Assembly: GCA_026225155.1 (NCBI GenBank) | Contig: JAMFSG010000327.1 | Span: 1-8,449 of the forward strand | Direction of reading: 5' to 3' | From: Verrucomicrobiota bacterium | Lineage (GTDB): Bacteria; Verrucomicrobiota; Verrucomicrobiia; Limisphaerales; UBA11358 | DNA length: 8,449 bases | Part shown: positions 1 through 7,080 of the stretch, one piece after another | Position numbering within the stretch: the first letter of the stretch is position 1 | Layout: every line of letters starts with the position of its first letter | The notes under the pieces: generated by a model | What the model was told of the DNA's origin: nothing | The model's input: the letters and a program-made list of their open reading frames with translations, nothing else | The model's database searches: none | Position numbers and translations under genes: made by a program

Positions 1-1209
1 GATTGTGCCAATGGAATTTATCAAATCGCCTTTCCGCTCGCGGACGAAACGACGCGCGGTTACACGAATCAATTTTCACCCGAACCGCGTTTCACGTTGC
101 CGTGGACGATGCCGTGGCGCGTGATCGTCATCGGCAAATCGGCGGGCGATATTGCGACGGCCACGCTTGTCACGGATTTGTCCGCGCCGTCAAAAATTCA
201 AGACACGTCGTGGATCAAAACCGGTCGCGCATCGTGGGCTTGGTGGTCGTATCCCGACGGTCCGGCGGATGCAAAATTATTCAACCGGTTCACCGACTTC
301 GCCGCGAAAATGGGCTGGGAATATACGTTGTTCGACGCGGGCTGGTGGAATCCGGGACTAAAACCGATCGCGGATTACGCGAAATCAAAAGGCGTCCAGC
401 CGCTGGCGTGGAATTATGCCGCCGATTTTTACGACGCGACGAATCGCGCGAAGAAATTGGACGAAATGGCCGATGCCGGCATCAGCGGTGTGAAGGTGGA
501 TTTCTGGTGCTCCGACCGACAGGAAGCCATCGCCGCGCAACAGGCGTTGATGCGCGACGCGGCGGCGCGGCATATTTCGGTGAACCTGCATGGCTGCACG
601 ATTCCGCGCGGCTGGCAGCGCACGTGGCCGAATGTTCTGTCCACCGAAGCCGTGCTCGGCAACGAAAGTTATTTTTACGAACCGCGCTACACGCAAAAGG
701 CGGCGGAGTTGAACACGGTTTTGCCGTTCACACGCAACGCCGTCGGGCCGATGGACGTGACGCCCGTCGCTGTTTCACCGAAAAAATTTGAGCGCCGCAC
801 AACTGCTGCGCATGAACTCGCGGCTTCGATCATTTTTACGTCCGGCATCATTCATTACGCCGACTCGCCGGAATTTTTTGAATCTCTGCCGCCACCGGCA
901 TTGCAAATTTTCCGCGACGCGCCCGCGCGCTGGGACGAAACGAAATGTCTTGTCGGCGAGCCGGGACAAATCGCCGTTTTCGCCCGCCGTCACGGCGACA
1001 GCTGGTTCATTGCCGGCATCAATGGAACCGGCGACGCGTTGCCGGTGGATTTGGATTTGTCCGCGTTCAAAGAATTCCAGCACCGTATTCTGGTTTCCGA
1101 AGGCGCGAACGCAAAAATGCAAGTGGCCGTTTCGACACCGGAAAATACGGACGAATGGAAACACGAAATTCCGCCGCGCGGTGGATTCATTCTGCGGCTG
1201 GATAAATGA
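1..1209 (+). CDS. Glycoside hydrolase family 97 enzyme, retaining alpha-galactosidase-like (5' end outside window)
   Basis: This is the C-terminal 403 residues of an exo-acting alpha-glycosidase, probably periplasmic or secreted; the N-terminal part with any signal peptide lies left of the window. The reading frame is open from base 1, so the ATG at 97 is internal. Residues 1-60 are the end of the N-terminal beta-sandwich, with the family motif PWRVIVIG. The (beta/alpha)8 barrel begins near the DTSWIKTGRASWAWWSYPDG stretch (about residues 66-85). GVKVDFW places an Asp at partial residue 167, where retaining GH97 enzymes carry the nucleophile. STEAVLGNE gives Glu216 as likely acid/base. A C-terminal beta-sandwich follows from about residue 310 (WDETKCLVGEPG) to the end. 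Family members are about 650-700 residues, so roughly 60% is present. An Asp rather than the inverting-enzyme residues suggests alpha-galactosidase over SusB-type alpha-glucosidase activity; this is inference. It is the first visible gene of an operon with the GH95 gene. Confidence 0.93.
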   Translation, partial: DCANGIYQIAFPLADETTRGYTNQFSPEPRFTLPWTMPWRVIVIGKSAGDIATATLVTDLSAPSKIQDTSWIKTGRASWAWWSYPDGPADAKLFNRFTDFAAKMGWEYTLFDAGWWNPGLKPIADYAKSKGVQPLAWNYAADFYDATNRAKKLDEMADAGISGVKVDFWCSDRQEAIAAQQALMRDAAARHISVNLHGCTIPRGWQRTWPNVLSTEAVLGNESYFYEPRYTQKAAELNTVLPFTRNAVGPMDVTPVAVSPKKFERRTTAAHELAASIIFTSGIIHYADSPEFFESLPPPALQIFRDAPARWDETKCLVGEPGQIAVFARRHGDSWFIAGINGTGDALPVDLDLSAFKEFQHRILVSEGANAKMQVAVSTPENTDEWKHEIPPRGGFILRLDK

Positions 1210-1213
1210 TTTT

Positions 1214-3607
1214 ATGAAAATACAAATTTACGTTTCGATTTTTGCAATCGCGACAGCCTTTTCTTCGATCGCGGCGGAAAATAAATCCGCTTCGCCAGAA
1301 ACGACAATTTGGTTTGATGCACCAGCGAAGGAATTTACGGAATCGTCGCCGATGGGTAACGGACGTTTGGGCGCGATGATGTTCGGCGGCGTGGACAATG
1401 AACGGATCGTGCTGAACGAAAGTTCGGTCTGGTCGGGGTCGCGGCAGGATGCCGACCGACCGGATGCCTACAAGGTTCTGCCGGAAATCCGGCGCCTATT
1501 GCTCGCAGGAAAAAATGCGGACGCGGAAGCGTTGGTGAACGCCAATTTCACCTGCCAAGGCGGCGGTTCGGGCGGTGGGCAATATGGTTGCTACCAAGTT
1601 TTAGGCAATCTGCATTTGAATTTTTTGTCCGCCGACACGAATGCGGCGGTCACAAATTATCGGCGCGAATTGGATTTGAACGATGCGGTAACAATGTTGA
1701 ATTACGAACGCGACGGCGTAAAGTTTTCACGCGAAATGTTCGCCAGCAAGCCGGACGAAGTGATGGTTTTGCGTTTGACGGCAAGCAAATCGCAACAAAT
1801 TTCATTCGTAGCAAAACTAGATCGGCCAGAACGATTTGAAACGGTCGGCGACGGCGAAAATGGTTTGTTGATGACCGGTCAACTCGATAACGGGACGGAC
1901 GGCAAAGGCGTGAAATACGCGGCGCGAATCCATGCGATCAACAAGGGCGGAAGCGTTTCGGTGTCGGGAAATGTTTTGAGCGTGAGCAATGCGGATGAAG
2001 TAATTTTGTTCATCGCGGCGGCGACGGATTATCGCGGTTTCGCCGGACGACAATTGACCGATCCAGCGGCGGCGACGTTGGATGATTTGAATGCAGCCGC
2101 AAAGAAATCCTTCAAGTCACTTCGCAAAGCGCACGTTGCGGATTATCAAAAGTATTTTCAACGCGTTGCCTTTCATCTCGATCCGGCGGACGCGAAGGTC
2201 GCCAACGAGCCGACGCTAAAACGGATTGAATGGGCCAAAGCGAATGGCGGCGATCCGAATCTCGCAGCGTCGTATTTTAATTTTGGCCGTTACCTGTTGA
2301 TTTCGTCGTCGCGGCCGGGCGGATTTCCGGCAAATCTGCAAGGCATCTGGGCGGAAGAAATCCATACGCCTTGGACGGGCGACTGGCATCTCGACGTCAA
2401 CGTGGAGATGAATTATTGGCCGGCGGAAGTTTGCAATCTTTCGGATCTGACCGAACCACTGTTCGCGCTCATCGCCTCATTGCAAGAACCGGGCGCGAAA
2501 ACGGCGAAAGATTATTACAACGCGCGCGGCTGGGTGGCGCACGTCATTGAAAATCCTTGGGGTTTCACGTCGCCGGCCGAATCAGCCAACTGGGGTTCGT
2601 TCAACGGCGGCTCGGCGTGGTTGTGCCAGCATTTGTGGGATCATTATCTGTTCACGCGCGACACGAATTTTCTCGCGTGGGCATACCCAATTTTGAAAGG
2701 CTCGGCACAATTTTATTCCGACTTGCTGATTGAGGAGCCAAGTCATCATTGGCTCGTGATCGCGCCGGCCAATTCGCCGGAAAATCATTTTGAAATGGCC
2801 GACGGCAAACAAGCGGCAATTGGCATGGGACCGACGATGTCGCAACAATTGACGCGTTATCTTTTCACCGCGTGCATCGAGTCATCGAAAATCCTCGGCA
2901 CGGACGAAAATTTTCGGAATGAATTGATCGCCAAACGCGCGCGCCTCGCGCCGACACAAATCGGTTCGGACGGCCGCATCATGGAATGGTTGCAGGAATA
3001 CAAAGAAGCGGAAGTGCATCACCGGCACGTTTCACATCTGTGGGGCTTGTATCCGGGCGACGAGATTTCGCTGGAATCCACACCTGATTTTGCGGCTGCG
3101 GCGCGCAAATCCCTGCTCGTTCGCGGCGACGATGGCGTCGGTTGGTCGCTCGCTTACAAAGCGGCGTTGTGGGCGCGGCTCGACGATGGCAACCGCGCCT
3201 GGTCGCTCGTGCAAAAAGCGCTCGCGCCCGCGAACGGAATGGAAATGCGTTACGATGGCGGCGGCGGCGTTTACCCGAACCTTTTCGACGCCTGTCCGCC
3301 ATTCCAGATTGACGCGAACTTCGGCGTGCCAGCGGCCATCGCAGAAATGTTGTTGCAAAGCCAGGACGGCAAAATCCATCTGCTGCCCGCGCTGCCGGAC
3401 GATTGGAAAAATGGCAAAGTGACCGGCCTGCGCGCGCGCGGCGGCTTTCAAGTGGACATCTCCTGGCAAAACGGAAAATTGATTTCGGCAACGGTCCATT
3501 CCGATCTGGGCGAACCGTGTTCAGCCAACTACGACGGCAAAATCATTTCCTTGCAGATCAAAAAGGGCGGCACAATGCGTTTGGACGGAAATTTGGATTC
3601 AAATTAA
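1214..3607 (+). CDS. Secreted glycoside hydrolase family 95 enzyme (alpha-L-fucosidase / alpha-L-galactosidase)
   Basis: This encodes 797 residues, normal for GH95, an inverting family that releases terminal alpha-1,2-linked L-fucose or alpha-L-galactose. The ATG at 1214 is chosen because it gives a typical signal peptide (MKIQIYVSIFAIATAFSSIAA, likely cut before ENKSA) and lies 4 bases after the GH97 stop, which suggests translational coupling. The frame is open further upstream but only inside GH97. The N-terminal beta-sandwich carries WFDAPAKEFTESSPMGNGRLGAMMFGG. The (alpha/alpha)6 barrel holds DVNVEMNYWPAE (residues 394-405), SPEN with the expected general acid Glu523, and CPPFQIDANFG with the expected base-network Asp700. 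The C-terminal domain contains LLPALPDDW and a GLRARGGF strand. Two details are unusual: the first Asn of the catalytic Asn-x-Asn pair of Bifidobacterium AfcA appears as Asp394, and WVAHVIENPWGFTSP replaces the common HHNTD-type segment, so the sugar preference cannot be read from sequence. No strong ribosome binding site is seen. Confidence 0.95.
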   Translation: MKIQIYVSIFAIATAFSSIAAENKSASPETTIWFDAPAKEFTESSPMGNGRLGAMMFGGVDNERIVLNESSVWSGSRQDADRPDAYKVLPEIRRLLLAGKNADAEALVNANFTCQGGGSGGGQYGCYQVLGNLHLNFLSADTNAAVTNYRRELDLNDAVTMLNYERDGVKFSREMFASKPDEVMVLRLTASKSQQISFVAKLDRPERFETVGDGENGLLMTGQLDNGTDGKGVKYAARIHAINKGGSVSVSGNVLSVSNADEVILFIAAATDYRGFAGRQLTDPAAATLDDLNAAAKKSFKSLRKAHVADYQKYFQRVAFHLDPADAKVANEPTLKRIEWAKANGGDPNLAASYFNFGRYLLISSSRPGGFPANLQGIWAEEIHTPWTGDWHLDVNVEMNYWPAEVCNLSDLTEPLFALIASLQEPGAKTAKDYYNARGWVAHVIENPWGFTSPAESANWGSFNGGSAWLCQHLWDHYLFTRDTNFLAWAYPILKGSAQFYSDLLIEEPSHHWLVIAPANSPENHFEMADGKQAAIGMGPTMSQQLTRYLFTACIESSKILGTDENFRNELIAKRARLAPTQIGSDGRIMEWLQEYKEAEVHHRHVSHLWGLYPGDEISLESTPDFAAAARKSLLVRGDDGVGWSLAYKAALWARLDDGNRAWSLVQKALAPANGMEMRYDGGGGVYPNLFDACPPFQIDANFGVPAAIAEMLLQSQDGKIHLLPALPDDWKNGKVTGLRARGGFQVDISWQNGKLISATVHSDLGEPCSANYDGKIISLQIKKGGTMRLDGNLDSN

Positions 3608-4004
3608 ATTCCGGTCGCGTCAAGTTTTGCGCAAGCAGCATGACAAGCGCGAAGGCGGGCGGCCAAATTTTCTGCGTCACCGCGCCATAACACCGGATGC
3701 GGAAGCTTTTTAACTGCATAAAATCAAATGATGTTGTTTGGCAACACCGTTTAATTTTTAGCAATTCCACAACGCCTTCAATAAACCGTAGACCGGTCAA
3801 GCTGCTGTCCTCCCCGGTTCAATGCGTCCCGACAGAATTTTTGAAGTGGCTATGCCTGTTAAAATTTGCGCCCGCAGCACAAATGGACACGGCGGTCGTC
3901 CCCCCAAATTAAAGCAGCGCCTTTTTCAAGTTTTTGCTTTCGTTGCTTATCGTAGATTCACATTGATTTCAAAGGTGATTCTTAATATTCATCGCTAAAA
4001 TGCT
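3608..4004. other. Intergenic stretch between convergent genes, no supported gene
   Basis: This 397-base gap lies between the GH95 stop and the minus-strand stop of the kinase frame. Only short open frames occur (the longest, 71-80 codons, lack recognisable motifs, and one is largely antisense to the GH95 3' end). Composition is more AT-rich and less codon-structured than in the flanking genes. A 5+5 base inverted repeat (TGTTG/CAACA, 3732-3746) followed by a T-rich stretch could be a weak terminator for the hydrolase operon, but the stem is too short to call. I see no insertion-sequence ends or RNA gene. Because the kinase has lost its catalytic domain at the right border, this stretch may be debris from the same rearrangement; that is inference. 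Confidence 0.6.
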
Positions 4005-6965
4005 TCACTTCACCTTTTGCTGGAATTGGCCATGATTTGCCCTGAAATCGCAAAATGGAATCAGAGGCGGCATCAGATTTGAGCTGCAGGAAAGGACGGA
4101 AAAATCGGGAGGAAATGGTGCTCCTGCCCGGAATTGAACCATGATTTGCCATTCAGGAAACGGCCGCTCTGATCCATTTGAGTTACCAGGCCAAAGTTCG
4201 CTCAGATATTCCTGCGCAAAATTTCCGAGATAACTCGCGAGGCTGTCCAGCGTGTCGTGTTGCGGATTGACGGCCCAGACGATTTCATCCATCGAACGCG
4301 TGAGTTCGCGCGAGGTGCTGTAGATGCGTTCGAGCTGCGCGGCGGCTTGCGCGGGATTTTCGAGTTCGCCGTGCGCGGACTGGCTCAAGAGCGAGATGCG
4401 CGTGAGATTCGCGCCGAGGTGATCATGAATGTCTTTCGCGATGCGCGTGCGTTCGCGTTCGATGGCTTGCTGGCGCTGGATGATTTCCAGTTTGTGTTGC
4501 AACCGACGTCGCGCGATGAGTAAAACCGTTCCGGCCACGAGCGCAATGGCGATCAAAACGATGAAGGCGTGAAACCAAATCGTCTGCCAGAAATGCGGCA
4601 ATAAAGTGAAAGCCAGTTCCGCGCCGGTTTCGTTCCAAACGCCGTCGCTGTTGCACGCACGGACTTGGAATTTATAATTGCCTGGCGGGATGTAGCTGTA
4701 TTCGGCGAAATGTTTATTGCCCGCGTCTAACCAGTCTTTTTCCCAACCGTCGAGCCGGTATTGAAATTTCATTTTTTCCGGCGCGACAAAACTCAAGCCG
4801 GCGTAATGAAATTCGAGCCGCTGCGAACCGGGCGCGATGCGCAGCGGCGCGGATTCATCGTGCGGATAACTGGCGAGCGTCCGGCCGTTGGCGATGACTT
4901 CTTCGATCACGACCGGCGGCGGCTGGTTGTTGATCTTGGTGTCGTTGGGATTCACGATGACCATCCCGCGACTCGTCGGAAACCAGATGCGTCCGTCCGC
5001 CGTTTTGCACGCGGCCGGTTGCAGTCCGCCGGAACATTCCAGCGACAACATGCCGTCGCCTTTGCCGTAAGCAAGGCAATGCAGCAAATTCGTCGCGCCA
5101 TCCGCGCAATCGTCCAGCGATTTTTTGGAAACGGAAAAAATGCCGCCGTGCGAACTGATCCAAAAATTCCCGTGACCGTCTTCCTCGATCGCGCCGATGA
5201 AATTATTCGGCAAACCTTCGGCGGAAGTGATTTTGGCGAAGTGACCATTTTTGAAACGGCTCAAACCGCTGCCGTAAGCACCGATCCACAACGTGCCGTC
5301 GGTTTCCAGATGCAGGCATTGAATATCGTCGCTGGAAAGTCCGTCGGCTTTGAGAAATTGTTTCAACTGGCCATTTTGCAAACGGCCAAGCCCGCCGCCG
5401 AGCATTCCAAACCAAACCGTGCCGTCGCTGGCCTGCGCGATCGCGCGCACGCCCGGCACTTTCAATCCGTCCTTTTCGCCGAATTTTTTCACCGAGCCAT
5501 TTTCGTAACGGATCAAACCGTTCGCCGTGCCGATCCATGTCACGCCGTTGGACGTTTGCAAAAGCGCCGTCATCGGGACGTTGACATTTTCCAAACCGGG
5601 CGGCACGACGAAACGATCGCCTTGTTGCCGGAACATTCCGCCGCCCCAAGTGCCGGCCCACATCCGGCCTTGCGCATCTTCGGAAACGCACCAGACGAAC
5701 AGATTTGACAGTCCGGCTTCCGCGCCAAAATGTTGCCACGCGTTATTTTGAAATTGGTAAAGCCCGGCGCCTTCGCTGCCGATCCAGATGGAACCATCGT
5801 GCGCAGTCGTCGCGGAAAGCGCGACACGACCCTGCCAATGGTCAGGCGAATCCAAAGTTTCAACTTTGCCGGGACGCAACGCGACCATGCCGCCGCTGCC
5901 CGCGCCGACCCACAAAGTGCCTTCACGATCTTCGGTCAGACAGCGGATCCAATCGTTCGGAAATCCATCCGCACGGCCGAAATGTAAAACTTTTTGATCC
6001 GGAAAAAGCAGGTAAAGTCCGCGATCCACCGTGCCCAACGCGAGGCAGCCGGACTTGGTTTCAAGCATTGCCGTAACGGTCGAGTTGCAGGGATTCGTGC
6101 CGTGATCTTCCGTCCACGACTGGCCGTTCCACTTTTTGACGCGCCCGTCGCTGACGATCCAAAAGCCGCCGTCGCGGCTGGCGCAAATGCCTTCGATATA
6201 ACTGCTGATGGAATTGGAACCGCCATTGGTCGCAATCAACGAAACGAGATTTCCCTGTTCCAATGATGCTAATTGCCCGCCACTGCTGACCAAAAGTTTG
6301 CCGGCGGAATTTTGCACCAACTGCACGACGCCGTCATGATTGGGCAACGCGCAAGTCGCGCCGTCGTGCACGCGCACCAGCGTGCCTTCTTCGTTCAACA
6401 TCCAGATGTCGCCGGCTCTGTCCGCGCCGATGGCGGAAATTTTCCGCCGGACGCCGCTCTCATGGATTTCCTGCGCGGTAAATTTTCCATCGCGATAGCA
6501 CGTCAAATCGCCGCGCTCATGGCCGATCCACAAAGTTCCGTCGGCAGCTTCAAACAAACTCGTCACGCGATCGCTTTGCAATGCCGGTTCGTTCGCGCTG
6601 CTGAAAACGGTGAAACGCACGCCGTCGAACCGCGCCAGGCCGCCATAAGTGCCGAGCCAGATGTAACCGTCGCGCGTCTGCACCATCGCCGTCACCGCGT
6701 TGTCCGGCAGGCCGTTGTCCGTCCGCCAGGTGCGGAAAAAATAATTCGGCAAATCCGTTTCAGCGGCAAAAGCGGAAAAGCCGATGCCGAAAATTGTTAA
6801 AATCAGGACGAAGATTTTTGCGCGGAATTTCGCCAGCGAGAACGATTGTGCCAAAAAGCGGGCTGTTGATTTCCGCGAGGCTGGCTTTTGGGTGGACACA
6901 AATGGATTTTGTTCACCATCGTAATCTTGCGCAAGCCAAACTGCATTGATCCGGCAGATTGGCAT
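4005..6965 (-). CDS. Two-component-regulator-propeller sensor histidine kinase, truncated: lacks HATPase domain
   Basis: A membrane-bound sensor of 986 residues as read. A hydrophobic segment at residues 51-67 ending SAFAA is a signal peptide. Fourteen propeller repeats (for example GYIWLGTYGGLARFDG, GTLWVGAGSGGMVALRPG, GTVWFGMLGGGLGRLQNG) fill about 77-680, enough for two seven-bladed periplasmic propellers. A Y_Y_Y domain spans about 705-790, a membrane helix 800-818, and a HisKA_3 domain starts near 838 with ERTRIAKDIHDHLG, phospho-acceptor His847, and the downstream MDEIVWAVNPQHDTLDSL segment. Homology ends around EYLS (residues 920-923). The last 61 residues from Trp925 are a translation of a tRNA-like sequence and junk, so the N, G1 and G2 boxes of the ATPase are absent, and I see none in the other minus-strand frames down to 3608. 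It is probably inactive, or dependent on another kinase. The ATG at 6965 leaves 50 residues ahead of the signal peptide; TTG at 6854 would give a normal 31-residue signal but has no clear ribosome site. Confidence 0.88.
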   Translation of the reverse strand: MPICRINAVWLAQDYDGEQNPFVSTQKPASRKSTARFLAQSFSLAKFRAKIFVLILTIFGIGFSAFAAETDLPNYFFRTWRTDNGLPDNAVTAMVQTRDGYIWLGTYGGLARFDGVRFTVFSSANEPALQSDRVTSLFEAADGTLWIGHERGDLTCYRDGKFTAQEIHESGVRRKISAIGADRAGDIWMLNEEGTLVRVHDGATCALPNHDGVVQLVQNSAGKLLVSSGGQLASLEQGNLVSLIATNGGSNSISSYIEGICASRDGGFWIVSDGRVKKWNGQSWTEDHGTNPCNSTVTAMLETKSGCLALGTVDRGLYLLFPDQKVLHFGRADGFPNDWIRCLTEDREGTLWVGAGSGGMVALRPGKVETLDSPDHWQGRVALSATTAHDGSIWIGSEGAGLYQFQNNAWQHFGAEAGLSNLFVWCVSEDAQGRMWAGTWGGGMFRQQGDRFVVPPGLENVNVPMTALLQTSNGVTWIGTANGLIRYENGSVKKFGEKDGLKVPGVRAIAQASDGTVWFGMLGGGLGRLQNGQLKQFLKADGLSSDDIQCLHLETDGTLWIGAYGSGLSRFKNGHFAKITSAEGLPNNFIGAIEEDGHGNFWISSHGGIFSVSKKSLDDCADGATNLLHCLAYGKGDGMLSLECSGGLQPAACKTADGRIWFPTSRGMVIVNPNDTKINNQPPPVVIEEVIANGRTLASYPHDESAPLRIAPGSQRLEFHYAGLSFVAPEKMKFQYRLDGWEKDWLDAGNKHFAEYSYIPPGNYKFQVRACNSDGVWNETGAELAFTLLPHFWQTIWFHAFIVLIAIALVAGTVLLIARRRLQHKLEIIQRQQAIERERTRIAKDIHDHLGANLTRISLLSQSAHGELENPAQAAAQLERIYSTSRELTRSMDEIVWAVNPQHDTLDSLASYLGNFAQEYLSELWPGNSNGSERPFPEWQIMVQFRAGAPFPPDFSVLSCSSNLMPPLIPFCDFRANHGQFQQKVK
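4022..4041. repeat. Imperfect direct repeat, copy A
   Basis: GGAATTGGCCATGATTTGCC at 4022-4041 matches 4130-4150 except that AA in the second copy is replaced by a single G. Its reverse complement is the T-arm and variable region of the tRNA-like sequence, but here the T-loop is damaged. An ATTTGAG at 4077-4083 corresponds to the D-arm match at 4176-4182, so a larger, strongly diverged second unit of about 62 bases may be present. Confidence 0.7.
4116..4192 (-). pseudogene. Degenerate tRNA-Arg(CCU)-like sequence
   Basis: Read on the minus strand this 77-base stretch has most tRNA landmarks. T8-A9 precedes a D-arm with a CTC/GAG stem and a GG in the loop (4166-4183). The anticodon stem GCCGT/ATGGC is fully paired if one G-U is allowed, and its loop TTCCTGA (4153-4159) has U33, anticodon CCU and G37. 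A four-base variable region leads to a T-arm with loop TTCAATT (4132-4138), and ACCA ends the molecule. The defects are an acceptor stem GGCCTGG against CAGGAGC that pairs poorly in register (only CCTG/CAGG pairs, shifted by one base), an A.G mismatch in the T-stem, and an extra base in the D-loop. A working tRNA is therefore unlikely. It overlaps the end of the kinase frame, on the same strand, exactly where kinase homology stops. A relic of a tRNA or of an attachment site is my reading; a chance or highly divergent tRNA cannot be excluded. Confidence 0.5.
4130..4150. repeat. Imperfect direct repeat, copy B (inside the tRNA-like sequence)
   Basis: This copy, 108 bases from copy A, covers the T-stem and loop, variable region and the 3' side of the anticodon stem of the minus-strand tRNA-like sequence. 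Repeats of tRNA 3' portions are typical of integrase attachment sites, but no integrase gene is visible in the window. Confidence 0.7.
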
Positions 6966-7009
6966 ATTTTGAGCTGGGCAATATCATATAAAATCGTGCG
7001 CGACAAAAA

Positions 7010-7039
7010 TTTACGCGCCAGGACAAATTATGTTACATT
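7010..7039 (+). promoter_or_regulatory. Candidate sucA promoter
   Basis: TTTACG (7010-7015) and TACATT (7034-7039) are separated by 18 bases and each match four of six positions of the sigma-70 consensus. Transcription would begin near 7046, leaving a leader of about 20-35 bases. The match is weak and the call is tentative. Confidence 0.25.
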
Positions 7040-7052
7040 GCTCGCAACATAA
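7028..7052. repeat. Inverted repeat, possible operator, upstream of sucA
   Basis: TTATGTT (7028-7034) and AACATAA (7046-7052) are perfect 7-base inverted arms separated by 11 bases. The repeat overlaps the candidate -10 box of sucA. The spacing suits a dimeric repressor or activator site, while the AT-rich arms and long loop make a terminator unlikely. No regulator can be named. Confidence 0.4.
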
Positions 7053-7080
7053 ATAAATTGCCAAGATGCGTCCGTCCGCC

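Larger units (their letters stand above)
6966..7080. promoter_or_regulatory. Divergent promoter region between kinase and sucA
   Basis: The 115 bases separate two divergent starts and should hold both promoters. It is AT-rich relative to its flanks. On the minus strand TATATGAT (around 6982-6989) resembles a -10 box for the kinase gene, without a good -35 at the right distance. On the plus strand a weak promoter pair and an inverted repeat precede sucA, listed separately. No strong ribosome binding site is seen ahead of either gene. An in-frame TAA at 7054 limits the sucA start to 7066 or 7081. Confidence 0.6.

Noticed and set aside
788..1213. Upstream extension of the GH95 frame to an ATG at 788
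   Set aside because: It overlaps GH97 entirely, shows no protein family resemblance, and would bury the clear signal peptide that starts at 1214.
3590..3605. AATTTG/CAAATT inverted repeat across the GH95 stop
   Set aside because: The six-base AT-rich stem without a T-run is not a credible terminator.
3626..3633. TTGCGCAA palindrome, which also occurs near 6925-6932
   Set aside because: Eight-base palindromes arise by chance at this composition, and the two copies lie in unrelated settings.
3732..3746. Short hairpin TGTTG/CAACA followed by T-rich sequence as terminator
   Set aside because: The stem is only five base pairs with modest GC, and it sits over 120 bases after the GH95 stop.
3697..3912. 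71-codon open frame in the intergenic stretch
   Set aside because: It has no motif, no ribosome site, and an amino acid composition without domain character.
3982..4152. 56-codon minus-strand frame starting MANHGSIPGR and ending VKHFSDEY
   Set aside because: The start codon falls within the tRNA-like sequence directly after a stop in frame, there is no ribosome site, and no family is recognised. It could be a real short tail, but the support is too thin.
4761..5708. 315-codon open frame on the plus strand
   Set aside because: It is antisense to the propeller region of the kinase; its composition reflects the complementary strand and it has no recognisable domain.
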